From: Oligoflexia bacterium
GTDB taxonomy: Bacteria; Bdellovibrionota; Bdellovibrionia; JABDDW01
Assembly: GCA_023250675.1 (NCBI GenBank)
Contig: JAHFAE010000020.1
Location: forward strand, 1-37,438
DNA: 37,438 nucleotides
Direction: 5' to 3'
This document shows, in pieces, positions 24,573 to 33,837 of the stretch (position 1 is the stretch's first letter; the number at the start of each line of letters is the position of its first letter). The notes under the pieces are model-generated. The model was not told the DNA's origin. It made no database searches and saw only the letters and a program-made list of their open reading frames with translations. The position numbers and the translations under genes are program-made.

Positions 24573-25847
24573 ATGAAAAGCAAATTAGTGGTAGGGATAG
24601 TCTTAAAATTTTCTAGCCTAGTAATAGCGACCCAGCTCTTCTTACCGGGAATCTCCCAAGGGCAAACGCTTTCAGCGACGGCCCCAATAAGTATAGAAAG
24701 ACAAACCGCTAGAACAATGTTCATTCGATTGACCGGTGTCATTCCCGCAATTGATTCTGTCGTTCTAGATCAAATGGAAGCAAAAATCAAAGCTGGAGAT
24801 AAAGTAGGCGCAGCCAATATCGCCATCGCGGATCCCAACTTCTTAGACATCGTCGTTAGAAATATGGCCACCACAATGTCAAATGTTGCAGAACAAGTAA
24901 CTGACGATTTAAGTGACTTTGTAGCAACAGTAGTCGGAGTTACAAGAGATAGTCTCAATGCTAAAGAACTTCTTACTGGCAACTATATTTATACATCAAA
25001 TGCCGCTGGTCTCCCTATCGACATGGTTAATGACATTTTGAAATCAAACAACCACTATGCAGCATTGAGCAGAATGAATAGTTTTGCCTCTACTCTTGTA
25101 AAGACGGTCCAACAAATAGTCGATCCAAACGGATTGGCCGTACCTCATCCTGAAACTGCGGGGCTGTTAACCTCACGAAAATTTGGACTAGAGCACCTTA
25201 CTGCCGGTACCAATCGCCGCGCTGTACGATATACATTTAGAGAATTTCTCTGCCGCGATATTCAAGAGTTTGCTGATCCTGCAGGACCTGACAATATGAT
25301 CAGCCAAGACGTGGATCGATTTCCTGCCGGCGACAATGCCAAGTTTCAAGCTGAGTGCCGATCATGCCACACCATGCTAGACGGTATGAGACCCGCATTT
25401 GCTCACTTTGACTTCTCAGACAATTACGTTAAAAACACACCAGTTTTAGCAAACGGAACTGCTGCAAACCAAATCAACTTAAACCCAACCACTGGTCTAG
25501 TTGCAAAAAGCTACATACATGCCGATGTATTTCCTGCGGGGAATATCTTGCAAAATACAAATTGGGTCAACAACGCCACACGAAATTCAACAAACGCAAA
25601 TTACTTTGGATGGAGAGGCAATACCAGCGGTACGGGCCTGCAGTCCTTTGCGACCATGGTCGCCAACTCTCAGAGCTACAGCCAGTGCTTCACTAAGAGA
25701 GTTATTAGGTCAGTTTGTAACAGAAATGTTACTGGCGCCGACGACGGCCTCGTGACCACACTTGCGAATTATTTCGAATCAGCTAACTACAATATCAAAG
25801 CACTTTTTAGTGCCGTAGCAGTCCAGCCTGACTGTTTGGGTGAATAA
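24573..25847 (+). CDS. Exported haem c-motif protein with DUF1588-like segment
   Basis: This 424-residue exported protein has a signal peptide at about 1-30. One CXXCH haem site (CRSCH) lies at 262-266, followed by HTMLDGMRPAFAHFDFSDN. Upstream of it, AGLLTSRKFGLEHLTAGTNR and REFLC resemble the DUF1588/DUF1592 modules of planctomycete- and myxobacteria-type cytochrome-linked proteins; that similarity is by eye. A Cys near NRNVTG and a C-terminal Cys complete the pattern. It is first in an operon with a lipoprotein and a Tat-exported protein, as in paired cytochrome/DUF1501 loci elsewhere. Probably a periplasmic redox protein of unknown substrate. Confidence 0.72.
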   Translation: MKSKLVVGIVLKFSSLVIATQLFLPGISQGQTLSATAPISIERQTARTMFIRLTGVIPAIDSVVLDQMEAKIKAGDKVGAANIAIADPNFLDIVVRNMATTMSNVAEQVTDDLSDFVATVVGVTRDSLNAKELLTGNYIYTSNAAGLPIDMVNDILKSNNHYAALSRMNSFASTLVKTVQQIVDPNGLAVPHPETAGLLTSRKFGLEHLTAGTNRRAVRYTFREFLCRDIQEFADPAGPDNMISQDVDRFPAGDNAKFQAECRSCHTMLDGMRPAFAHFDFSDNYVKNTPVLANGTAANQINLNPTTGLVAKSYIHADVFPAGNILQNTNWVNNATRNSTNANYFGWRGNTSGTGLQSFATMVANSQSYSQCFTKRVIRSVCNRNVTGADDGLVTTLANYFESANYNIKALFSAVAVQPDCLGE

Positions 25848-25857
25848 GGAGTTTTGT

Positions 25858-26499
25858 ATGAATGACAAATTGGGTAAAGTTACTTTTCTTGCAAGTCTAA
25901 CTTTGAGTCTCATACTCCAAACTGGCTGCTACAAAATGGGTTTTAAAGGGGGTTCAGATGGTGCTGACGGCGCCGGAGCTATCAACGGTAAGTTAGATCG
26001 AAATATCGTCCCAGGTAAAACGGCACAAGTTCTAAATTTCAGAGCTGTAGGCAAAAGTCTTTCCAATTTGGCCGGAGTACCGTTGTCGACACAAGCCAAT
26101 ACTTTTTTAAACAATGATATAACAACATATTCACTATCCAGTGCATCAGACACGATCACGGGTCCCATGTTATTTAATCTGGCAAAACTAAGTGCTGAAG
26201 TTTGCTTGTCCCTCGTGAACAAAGAAAAACCTTTAGTCGCGGCTAACCGCAAGTTCTATAACTCTATTGACTTCACCAAGGTTCCGGCAGCTCAAGTTTC
26301 AGGCCCTGCCCTTGACGATGCGGTCAATCGGGTATCACGAATGGTTTGTGGTCACGACGCTTCAGCCGCAATGGTTACTTCAATACGATCAGATTTAACA
26401 GCTGCTACAACGACCAACACAGTTCAAGATACATCCAATGCAGCTTTAATGATTTGCACAGCTTACATGTCAAGTGCTTGCACCGTAACGAACAATTAG
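25858..26499 (+). CDS. Lipoprotein of the cytochrome/Tat operon (213 aa)
   Basis: ATG 25858 is preferred: AAGGAG overlaps the preceding stop codon (TAAGGAG) and lies six bases upstream. A start at 25840 would place this ribosome site inside the gene. The signal ends in LQTGC, a usable lipobox, and is followed by a Gly/Asp-rich spacer (FKGGSDGADGAGAING). The remainder is helical with three further Cys (EVCLS, MVCGHD, ICTAYMSSAC). It sits 10 bases after the haem protein gene and 27 bases before the Tat-exported protein, so the three are co-transcribed. I do not recognise the family. Confidence 0.72.
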   Translation: MNDKLGKVTFLASLTLSLILQTGCYKMGFKGGSDGADGAGAINGKLDRNIVPGKTAQVLNFRAVGKSLSNLAGVPLSTQANTFLNNDITTYSLSSASDTITGPMLFNLAKLSAEVCLSLVNKEKPLVAANRKFYNSIDFTKVPAAQVSGPALDDAVNRVSRMVCGHDASAAMVTSIRSDLTAATTTNTVQDTSNAALMICTAYMSSACTVTNN

Positions 26500-26526
26500 G
26501 GTTTAGAGGTTTTGGAGGAGTAGTAA

Positions 26527-27960
26527 ATGAATAGCAAAAATCAGAAAAAAGATATCAAGGACCTGTTAGCAGGCTTCAAACCTCAGCCGGGTCACAAGAT
26601 GCCGGTGACTCGAAGGGAGTTTGTAGCTCAAGGACTAATCGCAGGCACAGGTTATATGTTTCTTCCTTCACTTCTTGATGCAATCTTAAATGGCTCCATC
26701 GCACGGGCTGCCGAATGTGCCACAGGTTCTGCAGCAGGAGGATTGACTCTCCCAGCCCACGTGACCGTAGGGGCTAGTGGTGGTGCGTGTTTTGCTTGGG
26801 ATTTTATTCCCGGAGATGCCGGTGGAAATTTTTTAAATGGTTACACAACAATTGGTTTACCAAATAATTCGCTTTTAGCCAGCCCTTTTGCCAATACCAA
26901 CTTAAGAATTTCAACAACAGGTACCATGGTTCCGGCAATTCTGGCTGCCGCAGGAGCAGCAGTTTGTGCCCGCACAACTGTTATTCCCATCGCAGTCAAA
27001 TCAAGTGATGACAACAATACAGACAAATTAGATATTTCAGCGTCCCTGGTTAATGTGGGACTTGTAAGCAAGGTTAAAGTCATGGGTAATCAAAGTACGG
27101 CAACAGGTGTTTCATTTTCAGATGGTATGGGTCTAAGTCCCGTAACTCCATTTGTTCCCCGTTCTGTCAACGACGTTGTAGGAGCCCTCGGCAGTCCTGC
27201 TGTCGGTGCCTTTGCAGCTTTGCCAATGGTTCAACGAGATCGGGTGATGCGCATGATTTCAAATATCTCTAAAGACGAAGCAAGCCGTCTTATGCAGGCG
27301 AGCACTGGCAAACAAGCTGCCGATTTATTGGATTGTGCCCACACACAAAATATTACTTTAGCCACGGCTCCAGCCAAGGGCGACCCACGAATAGATACTC
27401 GAGTTAATACAATTTGGGGCCTCACAGCAGTAAGCAACGACTCAAATACTGTGGAAGCCGCAATGGTTTTAGCAGCTCTTAATGGAGATTCAGGACCCAT
27501 CGGAATTAACAGAGGCGGTTTTGATTACCACAATCAAGGTCAAACAGTTCAAAACAATAAACACGTAGAATTAGGTACACTCATTGGCCGCATTCTCGCT
27601 TCGGCAGCAGCCATTGGAAAAGACGTGGTCATTTCTCTTATCACTGACGGCGCAACAAGTGCTGGTGGTGACCTAGCTCCTGGTGGCGATTCGGGCAACC
27701 GTGGAATGAGAGTTCAATTTCATTTTAAAGCAGCCGGTAATCTTCCCAATGTCAAAGCACTTAATTCAATGATCGGATATTTTAATGCTTCTCAACAAAA
27801 TGACCCGGGTTCACCAACACGAGACAACGAAACACGAGGAGCAATTTCAGCTTTATTAAATTATCTGCAATTTGCAGGACAGCTCGGAATGCTTAACACA
27901 GCATTCCCTGGTAATCAGCTTAGCACGACGGACATCAGCACACTGACGGCCTTGGGCTAA
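26527..27960 (+). CDS. Tat-exported protein, DUF1501-like (477 aa)
   Basis: A twin-arginine signal, TRREFVAQG, is at residues 28-36, followed by a hydrophobic stretch and an ARA cleavage site near 61, so the protein is exported folded and probably binds a cofactor or metal. The C-terminal half has GGFDYHNQGQTVQNNKHVEL followed by an IGKDVVISLITDG segment, the order seen in DUF1501 proteins (a Trp/Phe-Asp-x-His motif, then a hydrophobic strand), but the similarity is weak. DUF1501 proteins have an alkaline-phosphatase/sulfatase-like fold and often pair with cytochrome-domain partners, as here. AGGAG precedes ATG 26527. It is the last gene of the operon. Confidence 0.72.
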   Translation: MNSKNQKKDIKDLLAGFKPQPGHKMPVTRREFVAQGLIAGTGYMFLPSLLDAILNGSIARAAECATGSAAGGLTLPAHVTVGASGGACFAWDFIPGDAGGNFLNGYTTIGLPNNSLLASPFANTNLRISTTGTMVPAILAAAGAAVCARTTVIPIAVKSSDDNNTDKLDISASLVNVGLVSKVKVMGNQSTATGVSFSDGMGLSPVTPFVPRSVNDVVGALGSPAVGAFAALPMVQRDRVMRMISNISKDEASRLMQASTGKQAADLLDCAHTQNITLATAPAKGDPRIDTRVNTIWGLTAVSNDSNTVEAAMVLAALNGDSGPIGINRGGFDYHNQGQTVQNNKHVELGTLIGRILASAAAIGKDVVISLITDGATSAGGDLAPGGDSGNRGMRVQFHFKAAGNLPNVKALNSMIGYFNASQQNDPGSPTRDNETRGAISALLNYLQFAGQLGMLNTAFPGNQLSTTDISTLTALG

Positions 27961-27979
27961 AGCGGCAGCATAACGTGAA

Positions 27980-28023
27980 CCAATGGGCGTGATGTCGCGC
28001 TTTGATTGCGGCGCGCCCATTGG
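27980..28023. terminator. Bidirectional terminator-type hairpin
   Basis: CCAATGGGCG (27980-27989) is perfectly complementary to CGCCCATTGG (28014-28023), with a GC-rich inner stem. It lies between the convergent ends of the Tat-exported protein gene (27960) and hemH (28119). No long T-run follows, so termination in either direction is inferred from stem stability and position. Confidence 0.55.
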
Positions 28024-28118
28024 CCTTCCCCATTTCTCTGAGGCGGTCATTGCATCAAATCTGATTATGAAACTTCAATACAAAATAAATCTTCTAAAAT
28101 GCATAATTGAAGTCTATT

Positions 28119-29144
28119 TCAGCTTCCTTGCGATTTGATCATTTTAGCTAGTTTCTCTACCCAAATATCTTCAGCATTTAAACTAGGAGCCAAGTGAAGA
28201 GCCTCTCCCCCAGCATCTAAATATGCTTTCTTGCCTCTTATAGCGATTTCTTCAAGAGTTTCTAGGCAATCGGCCACAAAGGCCGGGCAAACCACCAAAA
28301 GCTTTTTAACTCCCCTTTTTACCAAATCTTGATAAAGAAGATCGGTGTAGGGCTTGATCCAAGGCGTTCGGCCCAGTCTTGATTGAAATGAAACTTCATA
28401 TTTATCTCTTTGAAGACTTAAACGGGAGGCTAAAAGTTTAGCTGTTTCAAAACATTGAGCCCTGTAGCAATCCCTGTTGTCGTCTCTGATCGAGTCGCAA
28501 CAATCGGGACTTGTAAGACATATTTTAGATCTTACGACTTTTCTAATATGTCTTTCCGGAATCCCGTGAAAACTAAACAAAACTTTTTCAGGTCTATGAT
28601 TTTCAATCTCGGGTTGAATAACTGACACAAAAGAATCAATGAACTTTGAGTCATTGTAAAAAGGCCTAAGTATCTTAAATTTCATTTCTTTAAATTCATT
28701 TTTTGATAAATCCTCTAACTTTTTTGAAATCGATTCAGTAGCGGCCAATGAGTATTGAGGATAAAGAGGAACTACATTCACTTGCTTAATCCCTCGCTTT
28801 TTAAATTCTCTTAAAGCACTGGCGATAAAATGGCTACCGTAACGCATACCAAACTCAATATGAAAACTGGGACCTAATTTTTTTTGAAGTTTTGCCGTTA
28901 GGTCTTCAGTATGAAATAAAAGAGGCGAGCCCCTTGATGTCCAAATTTTTTCATAAAGAAGAGCTGATGCTCGAGATCGTCGAGGAACAATGAGAAAATG
29001 AACTAAGATCCATCGAAAAATAAAAGGAATGTCTATGACGTAGGGATCCATCAAAAATTCTTTTAAATATTCCCCAACAGCCCTTGGAGTGGGAGCTTGA
29101 GGAGTACCTAGATTAATAAGTAAAACTCCTGTTTTATTTTCCAT
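28119..29144 (-). CDS. hemH: Ferrochelatase
   Basis: This 341-residue enzyme inserts Fe(II) into protoporphyrin IX, the last step of haem synthesis. Markers are the N-terminal LLINLGTPQAP, catalytic His193 in FSFHGIPERH, the SFQSRLGRTPWIKPYTD strand and FVADCLETLEEIAIRG with the metal-site Glu. Five Cys cluster at 209, 215, 216, 226 and 231, an internal group resembling that of bacterial ferrochelatases that carry a [2Fe-2S] cluster; presence of a cluster here is inference. It is the last gene of the haem operon, overlapping hemY by 11 bases. Confidence 0.95.
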   Translation of the reverse strand: MENKTGVLLINLGTPQAPTPRAVGEYLKEFLMDPYVIDIPFIFRWILVHFLIVPRRSRASALLYEKIWTSRGSPLLFHTEDLTAKLQKKLGPSFHIEFGMRYGSHFIASALREFKKRGIKQVNVVPLYPQYSLAATESISKKLEDLSKNEFKEMKFKILRPFYNDSKFIDSFVSVIQPEIENHRPEKVLFSFHGIPERHIRKVVRSKICLTSPDCCDSIRDDNRDCYRAQCFETAKLLASRLSLQRDKYEVSFQSRLGRTPWIKPYTDLLYQDLVKRGVKKLLVVCPAFVADCLETLEEIAIRGKKAYLDAGGEALHLAPSLNAEDIWVEKLAKMIKSQGS

Positions 29145-30342
29145 TTTGAACCAATAGCGTAAAATTCGACGCCGCTTCGATAATCTGAGAAAGACCTAGT
29201 GAACCTAAATAATTGCCAAATAAATAAATACCGTCATCGTTAATATTTTTTTGAAAATTTGAATTTAATATTTTCTCTAAGTCCAAGGTATAATGGGGAA
29301 TGGCTAAGGGCCAACGTGTCATTTTATACCCTGAGGATTTTACCTTTCCAAAACTTAATTGAGCACGATCTTTGTCAATGGCATCTATGACTTCGTTATC
29401 GCTATACGAAATAACTTGAGGATCCCCAACACCACCCATAATCCAAGTTTCTGAATGAAAATCACTTTCTCTTTCAAAAATTTGGTCGTTAAATAGAACC
29501 CCCAAGGCCCGTATCTTTTGATCTCGTGGAAATAAACAGCCGAAACCTTCAAGCGGTGTGGTGTATTTAGGATAAAAAAGAGTGGCAGAGACAAGCGGAA
29601 CATATTCGATTTCAGATAAAACACCTGAAATTCCCGAGCCATGACCAGATAGCATTTGCCTTGCCACGTACGCCGGAACGCAGAGAATTTGTAAATGGTC
29701 ATTTTTAACTACTTCTGTGCAGTTTTCTTGAAATCTAAATTTTACTCCATTTTTCTCTAGATAGTTTTTCAGAGAATGTGTGAGGGCCCCCATCCCTTCT
29801 TTTGGAGCAATGACAAACTTCCCACTCTTTTTACCAGCTTTTTTATTAAAAAAACGTGAAAGTATAAGGCTTGCGCTGAGCCTTTGCGGATCTCCGGCGT
29901 AGATGCCCTGAAGGGCAGGTTCAAGGAGATATTTTGTTGGCATTGCGCCTAAAACTCTATTCCCCCAGACGTGAATAGACTCACCCAAATGAGGTTTACG
30001 ATTTTTGCATTTAAGAAAATGAAAAGCTAGTTTAGCAGTTTCAAATAATCCCATGGGCCATCGACCAGGTCCGTCTCGAAAAATGTATCTTTTTTTAGAA
30101 TGAGCACTGGGTTTTAGAAATTCAAGACCGATATCTTTAAATACCTCTAGAACTTTATCTGAAACAATAAGACCGTTGGCCGCCGATTCTGCTAAACCCC
30201 ACTGAGTCTTTGTGGTTTCAATGAGGCCCCCTGCTCGCTCGAGAGATTCTACAACTTCAATAGCATAGCCGGATTTTAAAAAGTAATAGGCCGATGTTAA
30301 TCCGCTAAAACCTGCACCATAGATCGTTACTTTTTGATTCAT
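29134..30342 (-). CDS. hemY: Protoporphyrinogen oxidase (HemY/PPO type)
   Basis: This 402-residue FAD enzyme oxidises protoporphyrinogen IX to protoporphyrin IX (or coproporphyrinogen III if it is of the coproporphyrin-dependent type). The N-terminal VTIYGAGFSGLTSAYYFLKS is the FAD Rossmann motif and ERAGGLIETT follows as usual. A C-terminal LFGNYLGSLGLSQIIEA contacts FAD. It is somewhat shorter than typical HemY (about 450-470). Its order between hemN and hemH matches the classical protoporphyrin route. ATG 30342 overlaps the hemN stop (ATGA) and its end overlaps hemH. Confidence 0.92.
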   Translation of the reverse strand: MNQKVTIYGAGFSGLTSAYYFLKSGYAIEVVESLERAGGLIETTKTQWGLAESAANGLIVSDKVLEVFKDIGLEFLKPSAHSKKRYIFRDGPGRWPMGLFETAKLAFHFLKCKNRKPHLGESIHVWGNRVLGAMPTKYLLEPALQGIYAGDPQRLSASLILSRFFNKKAGKKSGKFVIAPKEGMGALTHSLKNYLEKNGVKFRFQENCTEVVKNDHLQILCVPAYVARQMLSGHGSGISGVLSEIEYVPLVSATLFYPKYTTPLEGFGCLFPRDQKIRALGVLFNDQIFERESDFHSETWIMGGVGDPQVISYSDNEVIDAIDKDRAQLSFGKVKSSGYKMTRWPLAIPHYTLDLEKILNSNFQKNINDDGIYLFGNYLGSLGLSQIIEAASNFTLLVQNGK

Positions 30343-31688
30343 AAACTCTGTGAGAAAATCTTTGTCTGCGACTGTTTAGCCCTCAAACGACGATCAAAAG
30401 CCATACATGCGTTTCTTAAAAAGGGGCGTCCACTTTGAGTTAGCTTTACTGTGTCTTCATTGATTTCAATAAATCCATCGGCGATCATAGGAGCTAATGT
30501 TTCAAGAATCTCAGGACTTTGGTCTCTTTGAATCTTTGTTTCTCCTCGAGTCATGAGTTGTAAAATTTGTTCACGTACTCTTTTATCGTCGGAGGTGAGC
30601 AGATGCCCTCGAAAGGTGGCCATTTCACCTGAGGCAATTTTTCTAGAATACACTGGCAAAACTTTTTCGTTTTGATGAAAACAATTTAGGGTTTCTGAAA
30701 TGGCACTGACACCCAATCCTAATAAAACGTTTGTACGCCTGTCTGTGTAGCCCATGAAATTTCGATGAAGTTCTGAATTAACAAAAGATTTATAGAGGCT
30801 GTCCGTTTTCAAAGCAAAATGATCCATTCCAATTTCTACGTACCCAGCTGCTATTAAAATATCCCTTGCGATTTCATAAAGAGCCCTTTTTTCATCACCC
30901 ACGGGTAAATCAGCTTCGGTAAAAAGTCTTTGGGCAGGTTTAATCCAAGGCACGTGAGCATAACTGTAAAGGGCAATGCGATCGGGCCTTAACCCAACGG
31001 TCAAACTGGCAGTCTTTTTGATACTTGCCGCCGTTTGTTTCGGTAAACCATAAATAAGATCAAAATTGACCGATTTAAATCCTAAATCTCGTGCGCATTG
31101 GGTCAGGTCAGCTGTCATTTCTAAGGGTTGAATGCGATTAACTAGACGCTGCACTTCAGGTTCAAAATCTTGAACCCCCATGCTCACTCGAGTAAAGCCA
31201 AGTTTTTTTAAACTTGTCAAATGCTCACGAGTTGTTCTTCTGGGATCTACTTCGATAGAACACTCTAACCCCTTGGGGTCAGCTTGCACTTGGCCTAATA
31301 GCGGTTTTAAAAGATTTTCTAGATTTTCAGGTGAGAGAAAGGTCGGAGTTCCACCACCCAAATGAATCTCTCGCAAGGGCCGACGGATCAGATTGTCTAT
31401 GGCCTTTAAATAGAGGTTCCATTCTTGATGTATTGTCGCAATATACCCTTCTTCTTTTGAATGATCTTTAGTTATCGATGTATTGCATCCACAAAAAGTA
31501 CAAAGAGTTTCACAAAAAGGAATATGCAGGTACATAGACCAAGACATCGTACTCTCAGCAAAGCTCTGGGTGAGCTCATCAATCCATCTTGAACTATCAA
31601 GACCCCCCTCCCAATAAGGCACTGTGGGATAACTGGTATATCGGGGTGCCGGTACGTCATATTTTTTGATTAAATCTTTTTGACTCAT
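30339..31688 (-). CDS. hemN: Oxygen-independent coproporphyrinogen III oxidase
   Basis: This radical-SAM enzyme decarboxylates coproporphyrinogen III to protoporphyrinogen IX without oxygen. ATG 31688 (449 aa) is chosen because it overlaps the hemE stop (ATGA), has GAGAGG upstream, and gives the family start with PRYTSYPTVPYW at 15-26. The upstream in-frame start at 31778 lies inside hemE. The 4Fe-4S motif CETLCTFC holds Cys59, Cys63 and Cys66, followed by the extra Cys68 of HemN (CGC). HLGGGTPTFL is the SAM-binding stretch. Use of HemN only, with no hemF in the window, suggests haem synthesis under low oxygen. Confidence 0.95.
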   Translation of the reverse strand: MSQKDLIKKYDVPAPRYTSYPTVPYWEGGLDSSRWIDELTQSFAESTMSWSMYLHIPFCETLCTFCGCNTSITKDHSKEEGYIATIHQEWNLYLKAIDNLIRRPLREIHLGGGTPTFLSPENLENLLKPLLGQVQADPKGLECSIEVDPRRTTREHLTSLKKLGFTRVSMGVQDFEPEVQRLVNRIQPLEMTADLTQCARDLGFKSVNFDLIYGLPKQTAASIKKTASLTVGLRPDRIALYSYAHVPWIKPAQRLFTEADLPVGDEKRALYEIARDILIAAGYVEIGMDHFALKTDSLYKSFVNSELHRNFMGYTDRRTNVLLGLGVSAISETLNCFHQNEKVLPVYSRKIASGEMATFRGHLLTSDDKRVREQILQLMTRGETKIQRDQSPEILETLAPMIADGFIEINEDTVKLTQSGRPFLRNACMAFDRRLRAKQSQTKIFSQSL

Positions 31689-32710
31689 CGAAAAACCTCT
31701 CGAACCGTATCTACAAAACATTTCACGTTTTCTTCTGGAGTTTTCGGCAAGACTCCGTGGCCCAATCCACAAACCCAAGAACTTCGTTTGGCTGAATCTA
31801 ATCTTCTGATGGGTTCTAAATACTTCATGAGAATTGTTTTAAAATCTCTTGGAGAAGAAAAAAGCAGAGCCTGATCAAAGTTTCCCTGTAAAAAGCCTTG
31901 AGAATGGGTATTTAACTCTGCAGCCATATCCCACCGATGGTCAATTCCCAATCCGGCCCAAGGAGTTTTATTTTGGGCGAAGGTCTTAAGATGAGAGTGA
32001 TTCGTGCCCTTTGAATAATAGCCAAGTTTCTTTGGAAAGGTACTAGCCAGGGTTTCAAGTGTCGGCAAAACATTTTCTTGAAAAATACTTGGAGCTAACT
32101 CGCCTGCGGCCGTATCAAAGATCATGACTAATTCGGCCCCACCGGCGAATTGTAATTTGATATTTTCTATCAATAGAGGAACGAGGATTTTTGAAAAATC
32201 ATTAAAAATCTCAAAGTCTTTTTTTGCTTCAATCAGGGAACCACCATGCTCTCCCTGAACAGCGTAGGTAAAAAGCGTCCATGGTCCTCCGACAAAGCCG
32301 ATCAGGGATTTGTTTTCTGGCAATTTTAGCCGAGTTTCTTTCATCGCTTCATGCTGAAATTGAAGAGAAGGAATTGCTTGTTCTACAGATTTGAGCTTTC
32401 CCCAGTTCTCTTTTGAAAGCTGCCATCCCAAGTGAGGGCCTGATTCATCGTATTTGAGTCCCATTCCTAAGGCTTCAAGGGGGAATAGGAGGTCGCTAAA
32501 CAAAATAGCCACGTCAAAATCAAAATCCTCCATAGGTCCAAGGGCCACTTGGGCTGCGAGCTTTGGATTTTTGCAAAGCTCCATAAAAGAATGCTCTTTT
32601 CTTAGAGATTGATAATGCCTGTGGTATCGCCCTGCTTGCCTCATCAACCAAATGGGAGGAGTCTCTTGAAGTTTCGCATTAAGAACATTTGAAAATCTTA
32701 TGTTACTCAT
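31685..32710 (-). CDS. hemE: Uroporphyrinogen decarboxylase
   Basis: This 341-residue enzyme decarboxylates uroporphyrinogen III to coproporphyrinogen III in the cytosol. The N-terminal signature PPIWLMRQAGRYHRHYQSLR is diagnostic; the substrate-binding FSDLLFPLEALG and GFVGGPWTLFTYAVQG strands are also present. Length matches the family (340-360). ATG 32710 overlaps the response regulator end by 8 bases, so the regulator gene and hemE are coupled, and its end overlaps hemN. Confidence 0.96.
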   Translation of the reverse strand: MSNIRFSNVLNAKLQETPPIWLMRQAGRYHRHYQSLRKEHSFMELCKNPKLAAQVALGPMEDFDFDVAILFSDLLFPLEALGMGLKYDESGPHLGWQLSKENWGKLKSVEQAIPSLQFQHEAMKETRLKLPENKSLIGFVGGPWTLFTYAVQGEHGGSLIEAKKDFEIFNDFSKILVPLLIENIKLQFAGGAELVMIFDTAAGELAPSIFQENVLPTLETLASTFPKKLGYYSKGTNHSHLKTFAQNKTPWAGLGIDHRWDMAAELNTHSQGFLQGNFDQALLFSSPRDFKTILMKYLEPIRRLDSAKRSSWVCGLGHGVLPKTPEENVKCFVDTVREVFR

Positions 32711-33383
32711 TTGTACTTTGGGTCTCCCCTAACCATTGGTAACCGATACCTCGAACGGATTTTATAAGTTGCCCATCGTCGTGAAGCACACTTCGAAGTC
32801 TCACTACAATATTATCTATAGTTCTATTGGTCGGATTTTTGTCTTCGCCCCAAAGAGAATCCAGGAGTTCGTCACGACTCACAACGCGAGGGCTTGAATT
32901 TATCAGTTTCTCAAGTAGCTGAATATCTCTTGTAGGGATTGATTCCTTTTTTCCATCTTTTGAAATCACAGCCATACTTTCAAAATCAATGATGAGGTCA
33001 TGACATTTGATTTTCTTTTTTGCCCCGTGATTTTGAAGAACGTGTTGAATTCTTAAAAAAAGCTCTTGGAGATGAAAGGGTTTTGGAATAAATTCTTCTG
33101 CACCCAATTCGTAGCCCTTAAGACGATATTGAGCCGAAGACATAGCCGTAATAAAGATCATGGGAGTTCGGGATTTGTTTTTCACCTCTTTAGCAAAATC
33201 AAAACCCGATCCGTCGGGTAAACCTACATCCAGAAGCACCAAATCATAGGGCCCTTTTTTGAACAGTGTAAGAGCTTGTTTTAAATCTTTGGCCCAAGTT
33301 ATTTCATAACCTTTGAGCTGAAGTCTCTCTTGGAGAGTAGAACCTAAAGACTCATCATCTTCGACCAATAAAAACTTACCCAT
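32703..33383 (-). CDS. OmpR-family response regulator inside the haem operon
   Basis: This 226-residue DNA-binding regulator has a receiver domain (about 1-115) with the acidic pair in LLVEDD, phospho-acceptor Asp52 in LLDVGLPDGSG, Thr79 and Lys101 in PKPF. A winged-helix output domain (about 125-226) ends in SVRGIGYQW. ATG 33383 gives the usual start MGKFLLVEDD; the TTG at 33389 is an alternative. It overlaps both its kinase gene and hemE. The target is unknown; autoregulation of the haem operon is the simplest inference. All phosphotransfer residues are intact although the partner kinase is interrupted. Confidence 0.9.
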   Translation of the reverse strand: MGKFLLVEDDESLGSTLQERLQLKGYEITWAKDLKQALTLFKKGPYDLVLLDVGLPDGSGFDFAKEVKNKSRTPMIFITAMSSAQYRLKGYELGAEEFIPKPFHLQELFLRIQHVLQNHGAKKKIKCHDLIIDFESMAVISKDGKKESIPTRDIQLLEKLINSSPRVVSRDELLDSLWGEDKNPTNRTIDNIVVRLRSVLHDDGQLIKSVRGIGYQWLGETQSTNE

Positions 33384-33798
33384 GGACAACTCGATCTAAT
33401 GTCACCTTTGCTGCAAATCCCTTATCATTATGCAAGAATTCTAATTTTCCGTTCATTTTTTCTAATAATCTTCGAGATAGATAAAGACCAATTCCACTGC
33501 CACTTGTCGACGAGTGTCTCATAAAAGGCTGACCTAATTTTTTGTATTCGCCCTTAAATCCTTGTCCATTGTCCTGAATCAATATAGAAATTTTTGGCCC
33601 CTGCTTTTCAAGGCCAATGAGAACTTGGGTTGCTTTGCCATGAACATAAGAATTTTGTATCAGATTTTTTAATACGCCCTCGACGGCTCGAATATCGGCC
33701 CTAACTAATTCGTCTCCTGTAAACTCAATTTGTATTTCTCTCCACTGTCTTTTGATATTAGAAATAATTTGGCTTAAACTTAATTCTTCTAAATGCAA
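33376..33798 (-). CDS. Sensor histidine kinase, C-terminal ATPase part (after in-frame stop)
   Basis: This 140-residue segment holds the HATPase domain: N-box NLIQNSYVHGKATQV, G1 DNGQGFKG, F-box PFMRHSS and G2 GSGIGLYLSRRL. It is in the same frame as the upstream kinase half and separated by one TAA at 33838-33840. If translated independently it could start at TTG 33798 with GGGAGA nine bases upstream, but that would drop part of the dimerisation helix. Its stop overlaps the response regulator start. Confidence 0.65.
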   Translation of the reverse strand: MHLEELSLSQIISNIKRQWREIQIEFTGDELVRADIRAVEGVLKNLIQNSYVHGKATQVLIGLEKQGPKISILIQDNGQGFKGEYKKLGQPFMRHSSTSGSGIGLYLSRRLLEKMNGKLEFLHNDKGFAAKVTLDRVVHG

Positions 33799-33837
33799 TT
33801 GCTCTGCTCTCCCAAAACTTGCTAAGAATAAAGCGTT

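Noticed and set aside
27856-28050. Minus-strand frame across the terminator hairpin
   Set aside because: It is antisense to the end of the Tat-exported protein gene and contains the hairpin arms; no ribosome site.
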